Source: Bog-564 sp035509915 (GTDB taxonomy: Bacteria; Actinomycetota; Acidimicrobiia; Acidimicrobiales; UBA8190). From it: a stretch of DNA of 19,913 bases. Under the pieces are notes generated by a model that was not told the DNA's origin, ran no database searches, and saw only the letters and a program-made list of their open reading frames with translations. The DNA lies in NCBI GenBank assembly GCA_035509915.1, contig DATKIB010000170.1, positions 1 through 19,913 of the forward strand, read 5' to 3'. Position numbers and translations under genes: made by a program. Below, piece by piece: positions 1 to 8,398 of the stretch (positions within the stretch are counted from its first letter, which is position 1; each line of letters starts with the position of its first letter).

Positions 1-1026
1 GACCAGGTCCGCCTTCTCTTCTATGTCGAGCCCGGTGAGAGCGAACGTCATCGTGTTGCGCCAGCCGCCGAGCAGGTTGACCGACACCTTCAACCTCTCG
101 GGCGGCGGCCGCCCCCTCGTCCCTGAGATGCTCACCCGGTCCGGCCCCGACTGCTCCAGGTGGATCGTCGAGAAGTCGGCGACCACGTCGGGGTTCTCGT
201 AGAGCGGACCTGCTATCTCGTAGAGGAGCTGGGCCGTCACGGTACCCACCGACACGAGCCCCCCGGTGCCCGGGTGCTTGGTGATCACCGACGACCCGTC
301 CTCGTGCATCTCGGCGATGGGGAACCCAGGGTGCTCGAGGCCCGGCACCTCGCCGAAGAACGAGTAGTTGCCTCCGGTGGTCTGGGCCCCGCACTCGATC
401 ACGTGACCCGCCACCACCGCGCCCGCGAGGCGGTCCAGGTCCGAACGGCTCCAGCCGAAGCGCCAAATGGCCGGGCCCACCACGAGCGAGGCGTCGGTCA
501 CCCTTCCGGTGACCACCACGTCGGCGCCGCCGGCCAGCGCGGCGGCGATGCCGAAGCCGCCCAGGTAGGCGTTGGCGCTCACCGGCTCGCTCGGCGCCTG
601 CGCGAGCGGGACGCCGGTGTCCAGGTTGGCGAGGTCCTCGCCCTTCGCCGCGAGCGCGGGCAGCTCGCCGACGATGTCGTCCCCCTCGACGTGGGCGACG
701 CGCGCCTCGATACCCAGCTTGCCCGCCAGCTCTCGCAGCTTCTCGGCCAGCCCTGCGGGGTTGAGACCCCCGGCGTTGGAGACGATCTTCGTGCCGCGCT
801 GCACGCAGGTGCCGAGCACCTCCTCCATCTGCCGGTAGAAGGTCGCCGCGTACCCTGCCGACGGGTCGCGCAGGCGCGCCTTGTAGAGGATCAGCATCGT
901 CAGCTCGGCGAGGTAGTCGCCTGTGAGGACGTCGATCGGCCCGCCCTCGACCAGCTCCTTTGCGGCCGACAGGCGGTCCCCGTAGAAGCCCGAGCAGTTC
1001 GCCACCCGAAGAACGTGCGTGCTCAT
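1..1026 (-). CDS. DUF1446 / AtuA-like acyl-CoA metabolism protein (partial, C-terminus off window)
   Basis: I translated this by hand from the ATG at 1026-1024; it stays open for 342 codons to the window edge. The protein begins MSTHVLRVANCSGFYGDRL, and the next part holds LTGDYLAELTMLIL and a VSNAGGLNPAGLAEKL stretch. Later come VTGRVTDASLVVGPA and HVIECGAQTTGGNY. These are hallmarks of the DUF1446 family, whose named member is AtuA of the Pseudomonas acyclic terpene utilisation cluster. The biochemical activity of the family is not well defined. The start codon overlaps the stop of the upstream biotin carboxylase as ATGA, so the two are translationally coupled in one operon. By context it probably acts on the product or substrate of the carboxylase in branched-chain or isoprenoid acyl-CoA breakdown; this is inference. 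Family assignment is confident, role is not. Confidence 0.88.
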   Translation of the reverse strand, partial: MSTHVLRVANCSGFYGDRLSAAKELVEGGPIDVLTGDYLAELTMLILYKARLRDPSAGYAATFYRQMEEVLGTCVQRGTKIVSNAGGLNPAGLAEKLRELAGKLGIEARVAHVEGDDIVGELPALAAKGEDLANLDTGVPLAQAPSEPVSANAYLGGFGIAAALAGGADVVVTGRVTDASLVVGPAIWRFGWSRSDLDRLAGAVVAGHVIECGAQTTGGNYSFFGEVPGLEHPGFPIAEMHEDGSSVITKHPGTGGLVSVGTVTAQLLYEIAGPLYENPDVVADFSTIHLEQSGPDRVSISGTRGRPPPERLKVSVNLLGGWRNTMTFALTGLDIEEKADLV

Positions 1027-3068
1027 GGCGCTTCGTCCGGTTCGACCACCGCCAGGACCGTGCCGGCCTCGACTTGGTCCCCGGCCTTCACGTGCAGGGC
1101 GCGCAGCGTTCCGCTTCGGCTCACGCGCACCTCGTGCTCCATCTTCATAGCCTCTATGACCACGAGGCCGTCCCCCTCCGTCACTCGGTCGCCGAGCGCG
1201 ACCTGCACCTTCACGACGGTGCCAGGCAGGGGCGCCACGAGCGACCCGGCCGCGATCGCCGCGGACGGCGTCGGGAAGCGCTCAGTCTCCTTCAGCGAGC
1301 AGCAGCCGTCGGGCCCGTCCACGTAGCACTCGCCGTCCACGAGGTGAACCCGGTAGGGCGTCTCCACCCCGTCGGCTCGCAGCACCACCTTCTCCTCGGT
1401 GCACGAGACCAGCTCGAGGTCCGCGAGCTCCTCGCCGTCGACCGCCGCCAGCTCCAGCCGGCCGTTTCGGCCGAATCTGTAGTCGACGTCGAACTTGGCC
1501 GCGTGCCCTTGGAAGGAGACGGACTGAGGGGGACCGGGGACGTTGCGCCACCCCGAGGGCAGCCCTCCGAGCACCTTCGCCTCCCGCCGCCGCTTCGCCT
1601 GCGTCGCGAGCGCAGCGGCGAGCGCACACAGGCGCTCGGTGCGCGCGTCGGCGAGCGGCGCGCCGAGCTGCGCGGGGTCGTGGCGGTCGAGGAAGCTCGT
1701 GTCGGCTTTGCCGTCGAGCCACTCAGGGTGCTCCAGGACCCGCACGAGCAGGTCGCGGTTGGTCCTGAGCCCGTGGATCTCCGCGCGCCTGAGTGCCCGC
1801 GAGAGCGCCCTCGCGGCTTCGCGGCGCGTGGGCGCGTGCGCGATCAGCTTGGCGAGCAGCGGGTCGTAGTGGACCGTTACCTCCGAGCCGTCCTCTACGC
1901 CGCTGTCCAATCGGAGCGTCACCCCTACCGGCCCGTAGCCGAGCTCCGCACCCGGGCGGGCGGCTGGGCCTGCGGGCGCCTCGACCCTGAACCGGTGAAG
2001 CCGGCCTGCCGACGGGCGCCACCCGTCGGTCGGGTCCTCCGCGTAGATACGGGCCTCGATCGCGTGCCCCGCCGAGCGTGCCTCGAGCACCTCGGGCGGC
2101 AGTCGCATCCCGTCGGCCACGAGCAGCTGGAGCCGCACCAGGTCGAGGCCGGTGACGCACTCGGTGACGGGGTGCTCCACCTGGATCCGAGTGTTGACCT
2201 CGAGGAAGGCGAAGCTCCTGTCCTCGAGCAGCAGAAACTCGACCGTGCCGGCGTTCACGTACCCGATGGCCCTCGCCGCGCGCAGTGCGGCCTCCCCGAG
2301 CTCGTCGCGCCGGCGCGCGTCGAGGGCCGGCGAGGGGGACTCCTCGACGATCTTCTGGTGCCGGCGCTGCACCGAGCACTCGCGCTCGAAGAGGTGCACC
2401 ACCGTGCCGAAGGAATCGCCGAGGATCTGCACCTCCACGTGCCGTGGGCGCGCCACGTAGGGCTCGAGGAACACCGTCGGGTCGCCGAAGGCGCTCTCCG
2501 CCTCACGAGCCGCCGCGCTGAGGGCCTCTGCGAGAGAGTCGGGCCGTTCCACCACGCGCATGCCCCGTCCCCCGCCACCAGCGGATGCCTTCACCAGCAG
2601 CGGCCAGCCGAGCGCCTCGGCTGCCTCGAGGATCCCGTCGGTGGCTGGCGCGCCGTCGGGGACCTCCACGCTCGGCAGCACCCCCACGCCCGCAGCGGCC
2701 ATCTTCTGCTTCGCCGTCAGCTTCGAGCCCATCGCCTCGATCACCTCAGAGGGGGGGCCGACGAACACGAGGCCGGCCTCCTCGCATGCCCGGGCGAAGA
2801 CCGCGTCCTCGGATAGGAACCCGTAGCCGGGGTGCACCGCCTGGGCCCCGCTGGCGAGCGCCGCATCGACGATGGCGTCGGAGCGCAGGTAGGTGTCGGC
2901 CGCGCTCTGCCCCGGTAGCCGCACTGCCTCGTCGGCCTCGGCGACGTGTGGCGCGCCCGCGTCGGGGTCCGAGTGCACCGCGACGCAGCAGATGCCCATG
3001 GCGTGCGCGCTTGCGATCACCCGGCGGGCGATCTCGCCGCGGTTGGCGACGAGCAGCTTCTCGATCAC
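1023..3068 (-). CDS. Acyl-CoA carboxylase alpha subunit (biotin carboxylase plus biotin carboxyl carrier domain)
   Basis: The 681-residue protein would carboxylate its own biotin using ATP and bicarbonate and pass CO2 to the partner carboxyltransferase. The N-terminus IEKLLVANRGEIARRV is the classic biotin carboxylase start. An ATP-grasp glycine loop (GGGGRGMRV), HQKIVEESPSP and EVNTRIQVEHPVTE follow within about the first 300 residues. A linker/BT-like region comes next, and the BCCP domain carries EAMKMEH with the biotinylated Lys at about residue 642, 40 from the C-terminus. I chose the GTG at 3068 because GGAGG lies 4-5 bases upstream and homologues begin at this point; an upstream in-frame start at 3131 would add an unconserved low-complexity peptide. 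The length fits methylcrotonyl-, geranyl- or propionyl-CoA carboxylase alpha subunits. It lies between the carboxyltransferase and the DUF1446 gene on the same strand. Confidence 0.95.
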   Translation of the reverse strand: MIEKLLVANRGEIARRVIASAHAMGICCVAVHSDPDAGAPHVAEADEAVRLPGQSAADTYLRSDAIVDAALASGAQAVHPGYGFLSEDAVFARACEEAGLVFVGPPSEVIEAMGSKLTAKQKMAAAGVGVLPSVEVPDGAPATDGILEAAEALGWPLLVKASAGGGGRGMRVVERPDSLAEALSAAAREAESAFGDPTVFLEPYVARPRHVEVQILGDSFGTVVHLFERECSVQRRHQKIVEESPSPALDARRRDELGEAALRAARAIGYVNAGTVEFLLLEDRSFAFLEVNTRIQVEHPVTECVTGLDLVRLQLLVADGMRLPPEVLEARSAGHAIEARIYAEDPTDGWRPSAGRLHRFRVEAPAGPAARPGAELGYGPVGVTLRLDSGVEDGSEVTVHYDPLLAKLIAHAPTRREAARALSRALRRAEIHGLRTNRDLLVRVLEHPEWLDGKADTSFLDRHDPAQLGAPLADARTERLCALAAALATQAKRRREAKVLGGLPSGWRNVPGPPQSVSFQGHAAKFDVDYRFGRNGRLELAAVDGEELADLELVSCTEEKVVLRADGVETPYRVHLVDGECYVDGPDGCCSLKETERFPTPSAAIAAGSLVAPLPGTVVKVQVALGDRVTEGDGLVVIEAMKMEHEVRVSRSGTLRALHVKAGDQVEAGTVLAVVEPDEAP

Positions 3069-3139
3069 GGCGCCTCCGGCGCCCCGGGTGGGGCCGCAAC
3101 CCCACCCTCCTCCAGACGGCGGGGACCCCAACCCCGCCG
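3069..3139 (-). promoter_or_regulatory. Three tandem hairpins in the carboxylase intercistronic region
   Basis: In the mRNA sense (minus strand), three perfect inverted repeats occur in a row. The first has an 8-bp stem 3139-3132 with 3124-3117 and a 7-base loop. The second has an 8-bp stem 3107-3100 with 3093-3086 and a 6-base loop. The third has a 6-bp stem 3083-3078 with 3074-3069 around a 3-base loop GGA. The last one includes the GGAGG ribosome binding site of the biotin carboxylase gene and ends directly at its GTG. No U-run follows any of them, so they are not canonical intrinsic terminators. They may set subunit ratio through RNA stability or limited ribosome access; this is inference from pairing alone. 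Confidence 0.6.
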
Positions 3140-3170
3140 CTGGCCGTGTATTCCGGCCGAATTCATCTGT

Positions 3171-4769
<1,599 letters not shown>

Positions 4770-4871
4770 CGCCACCCGACCGCCGTCCAGGACGGCCACC
4801 TTGCGGACCCTGCGCGGCGGGCGCCCGGTGAGTCCGTGTCCTGCCCGACCATGGGGTGCCAGACTACGGCT
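4770..4871. promoter_or_regulatory. Divergent intergenic region between the carboxylase operon and glmU-like gene
   Basis: This 102-bp gap must hold the promoter for the minus-strand carboxylase operon and probably the one for the plus-strand housekeeping run. On the minus strand a TANNNT-type -10 candidate, TAGTCT, lies at 4866-4861, which would give a leader of about 85 bases. On the plus strand I see neither a convincing -10 nor a Shine-Dalgarno sequence before the ATG at 4872. No operator-like palindrome stands out. Confidence 0.35.
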
Positions 4872-5996
4872 ATGGCCACCCGTCCGCTCTCCGCTGTGGT
4901 GCTCGCAGCCGGCGAGGGGACGAGGATGCGTTCGGAGCGCCCGAAGCCGTTGCACAAGCTCTGCGGCCGTCCCATGATCCTGCACGTGCTCGACGCGCTC
5001 GCCGAGCTGCCTGTCGAGAAGGTCGTCGTGGTCGTCGGGCATCACGGCGAATGGGTGACCAAGACTCTCGTCGACCACGCGCCTCCGACGCTCTCGATCG
5101 AGTTCGTTGAGCAGCCCGAGCAGCTCGGCACGGGCGACGCGCTCGCCGTAGGGCTGACCGCGTTGCCCGAGTCGCTTGCGGATGCCGATGGCGACGTCGT
5201 GGTCATGCCCGGTGACACCCCTCTCGTTCGCGCTCCCACCCTGGCTTCGCTCGTGCGCCACCATCGCGCTGCGGATGCCGCGGCGACGTTGCTCACCGCA
5301 CTGCTCGACGACCCGAACGGCTACGACCGCGTGGTTCGCGGCAAGGACGAGGCCGTCGTGAAGGTGGTGGAGGACGACGAGGTGACCGCCGACGAGAGCG
5401 ACGTGGAAGAGGTCGCCACCACGATCCACTGCTTCAGGCACTCGATGCTCGCTCCCGCCCTGAGGCGCCTCGCCCCGGCCGGCCCTGGCGGCGAGCACTC
5501 TCTCACCGGGGTCTACGCGGTGTTCCACGACGCGGGTTACAGGGTCGACTCTCTCGTGCTGGCGGACCCGATGGAGGCCGCCGGCGTGAACGACCGCGCG
5601 CAGCTGGCCGTGGCCGAGGCGGAGCTGCGCGACCGGATCAACGAGCGGTGGATGCGCCGCGGCGTGACGATGTGGGACCCGGAGAACACCTTCATCGACT
5701 CTTCGGTGCAGCTCGCCCCCGATGTCGTGCTCCTTCCCGGCGTGATCCTCCAGGGCGAGTGCGTCGTCGGCGCCGGAGCGGAGATCGGTCCCGGCACGCG
5801 GCTGGTCGACACCGAGGTGGGCGATGGGGCGGTCGTCACGAGCAGCAGCGCGCGTCACGCGGTGATCTCCGACCACGCGCGCGTCGGCCCGTACGCGTCG
5901 CTCGGTCCAGGGGCGCGTGTCGAGCCGGCGGGGGTGGTCGGCCCGTTCACCCACATCGGCGAGCAGCCTGCCGACTCAGAGGGCTCGCTCGGGTAG
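4872..5996 (+). CDS. glmU: GlmU-like nucleotidyltransferase with truncated acetyltransferase (LbH) domain
   Basis: GlmU normally acetylates GlcN-1-P and then makes UDP-GlcNAc for peptidoglycan. Residues 1-250 are the uridyltransferase domain: LAAGEGTRM with R18 and K25, EQLGTGDA, PGDTPL with metal ligand D115, E167 and GVNDR with N240. The left-handed beta-helix begins near residue 275 (IDSSVQLAPDVVL, ILQGECVVGAGAEIGPGT). It stops at VGPFTHIGEQPADSEGSLG, giving 374 residues against about 450-495 for the family. The segment with the catalytic His (NHLTYLGD in E. coli, HLTYVGD in M. tuberculosis) and the rest of the acetyltransferase active site is absent. The GlcNAc-pocket motifs GYGR and NTG read GYDR and ATT here. 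The ATG at 4872 places the LAAG motif at the usual distance; an in-frame ATG at 4851 is an alternative. The gene heads the plus-strand run, and prs starts 10 bp after its stop. Confidence 0.85.
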   Translation: MATRPLSAVVLAAGEGTRMRSERPKPLHKLCGRPMILHVLDALAELPVEKVVVVVGHHGEWVTKTLVDHAPPTLSIEFVEQPEQLGTGDALAVGLTALPESLADADGDVVVMPGDTPLVRAPTLASLVRHHRAADAAATLLTALLDDPNGYDRVVRGKDEAVVKVVEDDEVTADESDVEEVATTIHCFRHSMLAPALRRLAPAGPGGEHSLTGVYAVFHDAGYRVDSLVLADPMEAAGVNDRAQLAVAEAELRDRINERWMRRGVTMWDPENTFIDSSVQLAPDVVLLPGVILQGECVVGAGAEIGPGTRLVDTEVGDGAVVTSSSARHAVISDHARVGPYASLGPGARVEPAGVVGPFTHIGEQPADSEGSLG

Positions 5997-5999
5997 CGT
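5994..5999 (+). promoter_or_regulatory. Candidate -10 element for a leaderless prs transcript
   Basis: TAGCGT fits the loose actinobacterial -10 pattern TANNNT. It is built from the TAG stop codon of the glmU-like gene plus three bases. The prs ATG follows after 7 bases, the spacing expected if transcription starts at or next to the A of ATG. No Shine-Dalgarno sequence is present before prs, which favours this reading. No clear -35 is seen. Confidence 0.3.
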
Positions 6000-6006
6000 C
6001 TGGCTG

Positions 6007-6978
6007 ATGGAGCTCGTACCGCGCAGACGACTCGAGCTCGTGTCGGGACGCTCGCATCCCGAGCTCGCGCAGGAGATCGCCGCCCACCTCGGGGTGGAGC
6101 TCGGCGAGGCCAATCTGCGAGAGTTCGCGAACGGCGAGGTCCACTGCCGTTACGACGTGTCCCTGCGGGGAAGCGACGTCTTCATCGTCCAGACCCACTG
6201 CGGCCCGGTCAACGACACGCTCATGGAGCAGCTGATCATGATCGACGCCGCCAAGCGCGCGTCCGCCAAGAGGATCACGGCGGTGTGCCCGTACTACGGG
6301 TACTCGCGCCAGGACCGCAAGGCCACCGGGCGCGAGCCGATCACAGCGAAGCTGGTGGCTGACGTCCTCAGCGTGGCCGGAGCCGACAGGGTGGTGAGCG
6401 TGGACCTCCACTCCGGTCAGGTCCAGGGCTTCTTCGACGTGCCGTTCGACCACCTGACCGCCATGCCGGTGCTGGTCGAGGAGGTCAAGAGGCACGGCAC
6501 CGAGGGGCTCGTGGTGGTGTCGCCCGACGCCGGGCGCGTGAAGGTGGCCGAGCGTTTCAGCCAGCACCTGGGCGCCGACCTCGCCTTCGTGCACAAGCGC
6601 CGCCCGCGCGACTCCACCCACCTCGTCGAGGCGCTCGACGTTGTCGGCGAGGTGCAGGGCCGAAGCTGCGTGCTGGTGGACGACATGATCGACACCGCCG
6701 GCACGATCTGCGCGGCCGCCGAGCTGCTCGCAGAACGCGGCGCGGCGGAGGTGTGGGCGATGGCCACGCACGGGGTGCTGTCGGACCCCGCTCTCGAGCG
6801 CCTCGAGAAGTCCCAGCTCTCGAGGGTGGTCGTGACCGACACCCTGCCGATCCCCGCTGAGCGCCGGATCGAGAAGCTCGAGGTGCTCTCGGTGGCGAAG
6901 CTCATCGCCGACGCCATCGACGCGGTGTTCGAGGACACCTCGGTGTCCGAGATCTTCGGAGGCGACAACCTCGGCTGA
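6007..6978 (+). CDS. prs: Ribose-phosphate pyrophosphokinase (PRPP synthetase)
   Basis: This 323-residue cytosolic enzyme converts ribose-5-phosphate and ATP to PRPP, the precursor for purines, pyrimidines, His, Trp and NAD, and in actinobacteria also for decaprenyl-phospho-arabinose. Class I Prs motifs are present: the N-terminal FANGEVHCRY, the flexible-loop region YYGYSRQDRK, the metal/ATP-binding DLHSGQVQGFFD near residues 135-146, SPDAGRVKVAE, and the PRPP-binding VLVDDMIDTAGT around residue 223. The ATG at 6007 is the only good start near the first conserved segment (RLELVSGRSHPELA). The 10-bp gap to the preceding gene and the glmU-prs pairing match other actinobacteria. Full family length, nothing missing. 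Confidence 0.97.
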   Translation: MELVPRRRLELVSGRSHPELAQEIAAHLGVELGEANLREFANGEVHCRYDVSLRGSDVFIVQTHCGPVNDTLMEQLIMIDAAKRASAKRITAVCPYYGYSRQDRKATGREPITAKLVADVLSVAGADRVVSVDLHSGQVQGFFDVPFDHLTAMPVLVEEVKRHGTEGLVVVSPDAGRVKVAERFSQHLGADLAFVHKRRPRDSTHLVEALDVVGEVQGRSCVLVDDMIDTAGTICAAAELLAERGAAEVWAMATHGVLSDPALERLEKSQLSRVVVTDTLPIPAERRIEKLEVLSVAKLIADAIDAVFEDTSVSEIFGGDNLG

Positions 6979-7027
6979 CCTGGAGCCGGCAGGCCGGAGG
7001 CCCGACCGGGTCTTTCGGCGCGAAGAG

Positions 7028-7033
7028 TATGCT
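7028..7033 (+). promoter_or_regulatory. Candidate -10 element upstream of rplY
   Basis: TATGCT in the 87-bp gap after prs matches TATAAT at four of six positions and lies in a locally AT-richer patch. The expected start point would give a leader of roughly 26 bases before the GTG at 7066. No good -35 hexamer is present at 16-18 bp spacing, so this is only a candidate. Confidence 0.25.
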
Positions 7034-7065
7034 GATCGACTCCCAGAACTGCGAGGAGCACAGCA

Positions 7066-7767
7066 GTGGCCGAGTTGGTGTTGGTGGCAGAACCAGGCAG
7101 GCCGGTGGGCACCCGGCCTTCGCGGCGCCTTCGCGCCGATGGGCGGGTGCCGGCGGTGGTCTACGGGCCCGGAGTGGACGCCTTTCCCGTGATGGTCCAA
7201 GCCCGCGACCTGCGGTCCGCTCTCAACACCGAGGCGGGGATCAACGCCGTCCTGTCCCTGCGCGTCGACGGCAAGAGCTACCTGACGATGGCTAGGGAGC
7301 TCCAGCGCCACCCTGTGCGAGGCAACGTGATCCACGTCGACTTCCAGGTCGTCGACCCCAACCGTGAGATCTCTGCCGAGGTCCCGATCTCCCTCGTGGG
7401 CGAGCCGGTCGAGCTGCACCGCTCCGACGGGGTCCTCGACCAGCAGCTGTTCGCCCTGCCGGTCAGGGCCCGCCCCGCCGACATCCCCGTGCACTTCGAG
7501 GTCGAAATCTCGCAGGTGGTGATCGGCTCGGCGATCAGGGTTTCCGAGATAGCCCTGCCCGAGGGTGTGACCACCGACCTCGACCCCGAATCCGTGGTCG
7601 TTGCGGGCCAGGCCCCGAGGGTCGTGGTGGAAGAGGTCCCCGAGGGCGAGGCCGCGGAAGGGGAGGCCGCGGAGGGCGAGGCCGCAGAGGGGGCAGCCGG
7701 CGAGGCGGCTTCCGAGGGCGGTGGCGCCGGCGCCGGCGGCGGCTCGGGCGGCTCCGAAGAGGGCTAG
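7066..7767 (+). CDS. rplY: 50S ribosomal protein L25, general stress protein Ctc form
   Basis: L25/Ctc binds 5S rRNA in the large subunit's central protuberance. The 233-residue protein has the N-terminal L25 domain (LVAEPGRPVGTRPSRRLRA, DGRVPAVVYGPG) and the Ctc/TL5 C-terminal beta domain (VDFQVVDPNREISAEVPI, VGEPVELHRSDGVLDQ, ARPADIPVHFEVEIS). An acidic Ala/Glu/Gly-rich tail follows from about residue 190. The GTG at 7066 is preceded by GAGGAG at 8-base spacing and fits the family start MAEVxLVAE. The tail contains a near-perfect EGEAA repeat and is probably disordered. The neighbour is pth, the usual partner in actinobacteria. Confidence 0.95.
   Translation: MAELVLVAEPGRPVGTRPSRRLRADGRVPAVVYGPGVDAFPVMVQARDLRSALNTEAGINAVLSLRVDGKSYLTMARELQRHPVRGNVIHVDFQVVDPNREISAEVPISLVGEPVELHRSDGVLDQQLFALPVRARPADIPVHFEVEISQVVIGSAIRVSEIALPEGVTTDLDPESVVVAGQAPRVVVEEVPEGEAAEGEAAEGEAAEGAAGEAASEGGGAGAGGGSGGSEEG
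7642..7697 (+). repeat. 15-bp in-frame direct repeat encoding EGEAA in the L25 tail
   Basis: Three nearly identical 15-bp units start at 7642, 7657 and 7672, followed by a decayed partial unit. Each encodes EGEAA. Differences are mainly synonymous (gag/gaa, ggc/ggg, gcg/gca). It is a coding microsatellite in the disordered acidic tail, so copy-number changes would keep the frame. Confidence 0.75.
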
Positions 7768-7770
7768 ACC

Positions 7771-8391
7771 CTGCGGCGCATCTTCGGCGCGCCCCGCAGA
7801 GGGGCTCGCGCCGACCTGCTCGTCGTCGGGTTGGGCAATCCGGGGGCGGAGTTCGAGCGCAGCCGCCACAACGTCGGGGCCGAGGTGGTCGCCCTGCTCG
7901 CGACGCGCCACGGGCAAAGGTTGCGTCCGGAGAAGGGCACCCGCTCCACCGTCGCCAACGTCGACATCGAAGGACGCGCGGTGGTGTTGGCGGTCCCCCA
8001 GACGTACGTGAACGAGTCCGGGCTCGCAGTCGCCGCCCTGGTGCGCCGGTTCGGAGTCGACGATGCGAGGCGCGTCGTCGTGGTCCACGACGAGCTCGAC
8101 CTGCCCAACGGGAGGGTGAAGATAAAAGCCGGCGGCGGCACCGCCGGCCACAACGGGCTGGAGTCCGTCCACGCCCACCTCCACGACAACGCCTACCTCC
8201 GGGTGCGCATAGGGGTCGGGAAGCCCCCGGGCAGCCAACAGGGCGCCGACTACGTGCTCCGCCGCCCAGGGCGCGCGGCTCGCGAGCAGCTCGAGGTGGC
8301 CGAGGAGATCGCAGCGGACGCGGTCGAGGTGATCGCCGCCTCGGGGGTGGAGGCGGCAATGCAGCGCTTCAACTCCGAGCCCTTAGCCTGA
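7771..8391 (+). CDS. pth: Peptidyl-tRNA hydrolase, probable CTG start
   Basis: Pth cleaves peptidyl-tRNAs released by stalled or abortive translation. All core motifs are visible: VVGLGNPG, SRHNVG with the catalytic His, VPQTYVNESG (PxTYxNxSG), VVVHDELDLPNGRVKIKAGGG with the catalytic Asp, GHNGLESV and LRVRIGVGKP. A TTG at 7831 lies inside the GLGNPG motif and would delete the first beta strand, so it cannot be the start. Reading back in frame, the only plausible initiator after the rplY stop is CTG at 7771, giving 206 residues (family about 185-210). AGAGGG lies about 8 bases upstream of that CTG. The start is 3 bases after the rplY TAG and in the same frame. Function is sure, the start less so. 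Confidence 0.9.
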   Translation: MRRIFGAPRRGARADLLVVGLGNPGAEFERSRHNVGAEVVALLATRHGQRLRPEKGTRSTVANVDIEGRAVVLAVPQTYVNESGLAVAALVRRFGVDDARRVVVVHDELDLPNGRVKIKAGGGTAGHNGLESVHAHLHDNAYLRVRIGVGKPPGSQQGADYVLRRPGRAAREQLEVAEEIAADAVEVIAASGVEAAMQRFNSEPLA

Positions 8392-8398
8392 GGCTCGA

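Noticed and set aside
3086..3139. Rho-independent terminator between carboxylase genes
   Set aside because: Stems are strong but no U-tract follows, and the genes on both sides belong to one pathway on the same strand.
5960..6010. Possible frameshift truncating GlmU
   Set aside because: The prs start is 10 bp after the stop and no hexapeptide-repeat remnant is visible in other frames, so a simple frameshift would not recover the missing domain.
5947..8238. 763-codon minus-strand open frame across prs, rplY and pth
   Set aside because: Antisense to three well-conserved genes, with composition typical of complementary high-GC coding DNA.
7831..8391. Pth starting at TTG 7831
   Set aside because: It would begin in the middle of the GLGNPG motif and remove the first beta strand.
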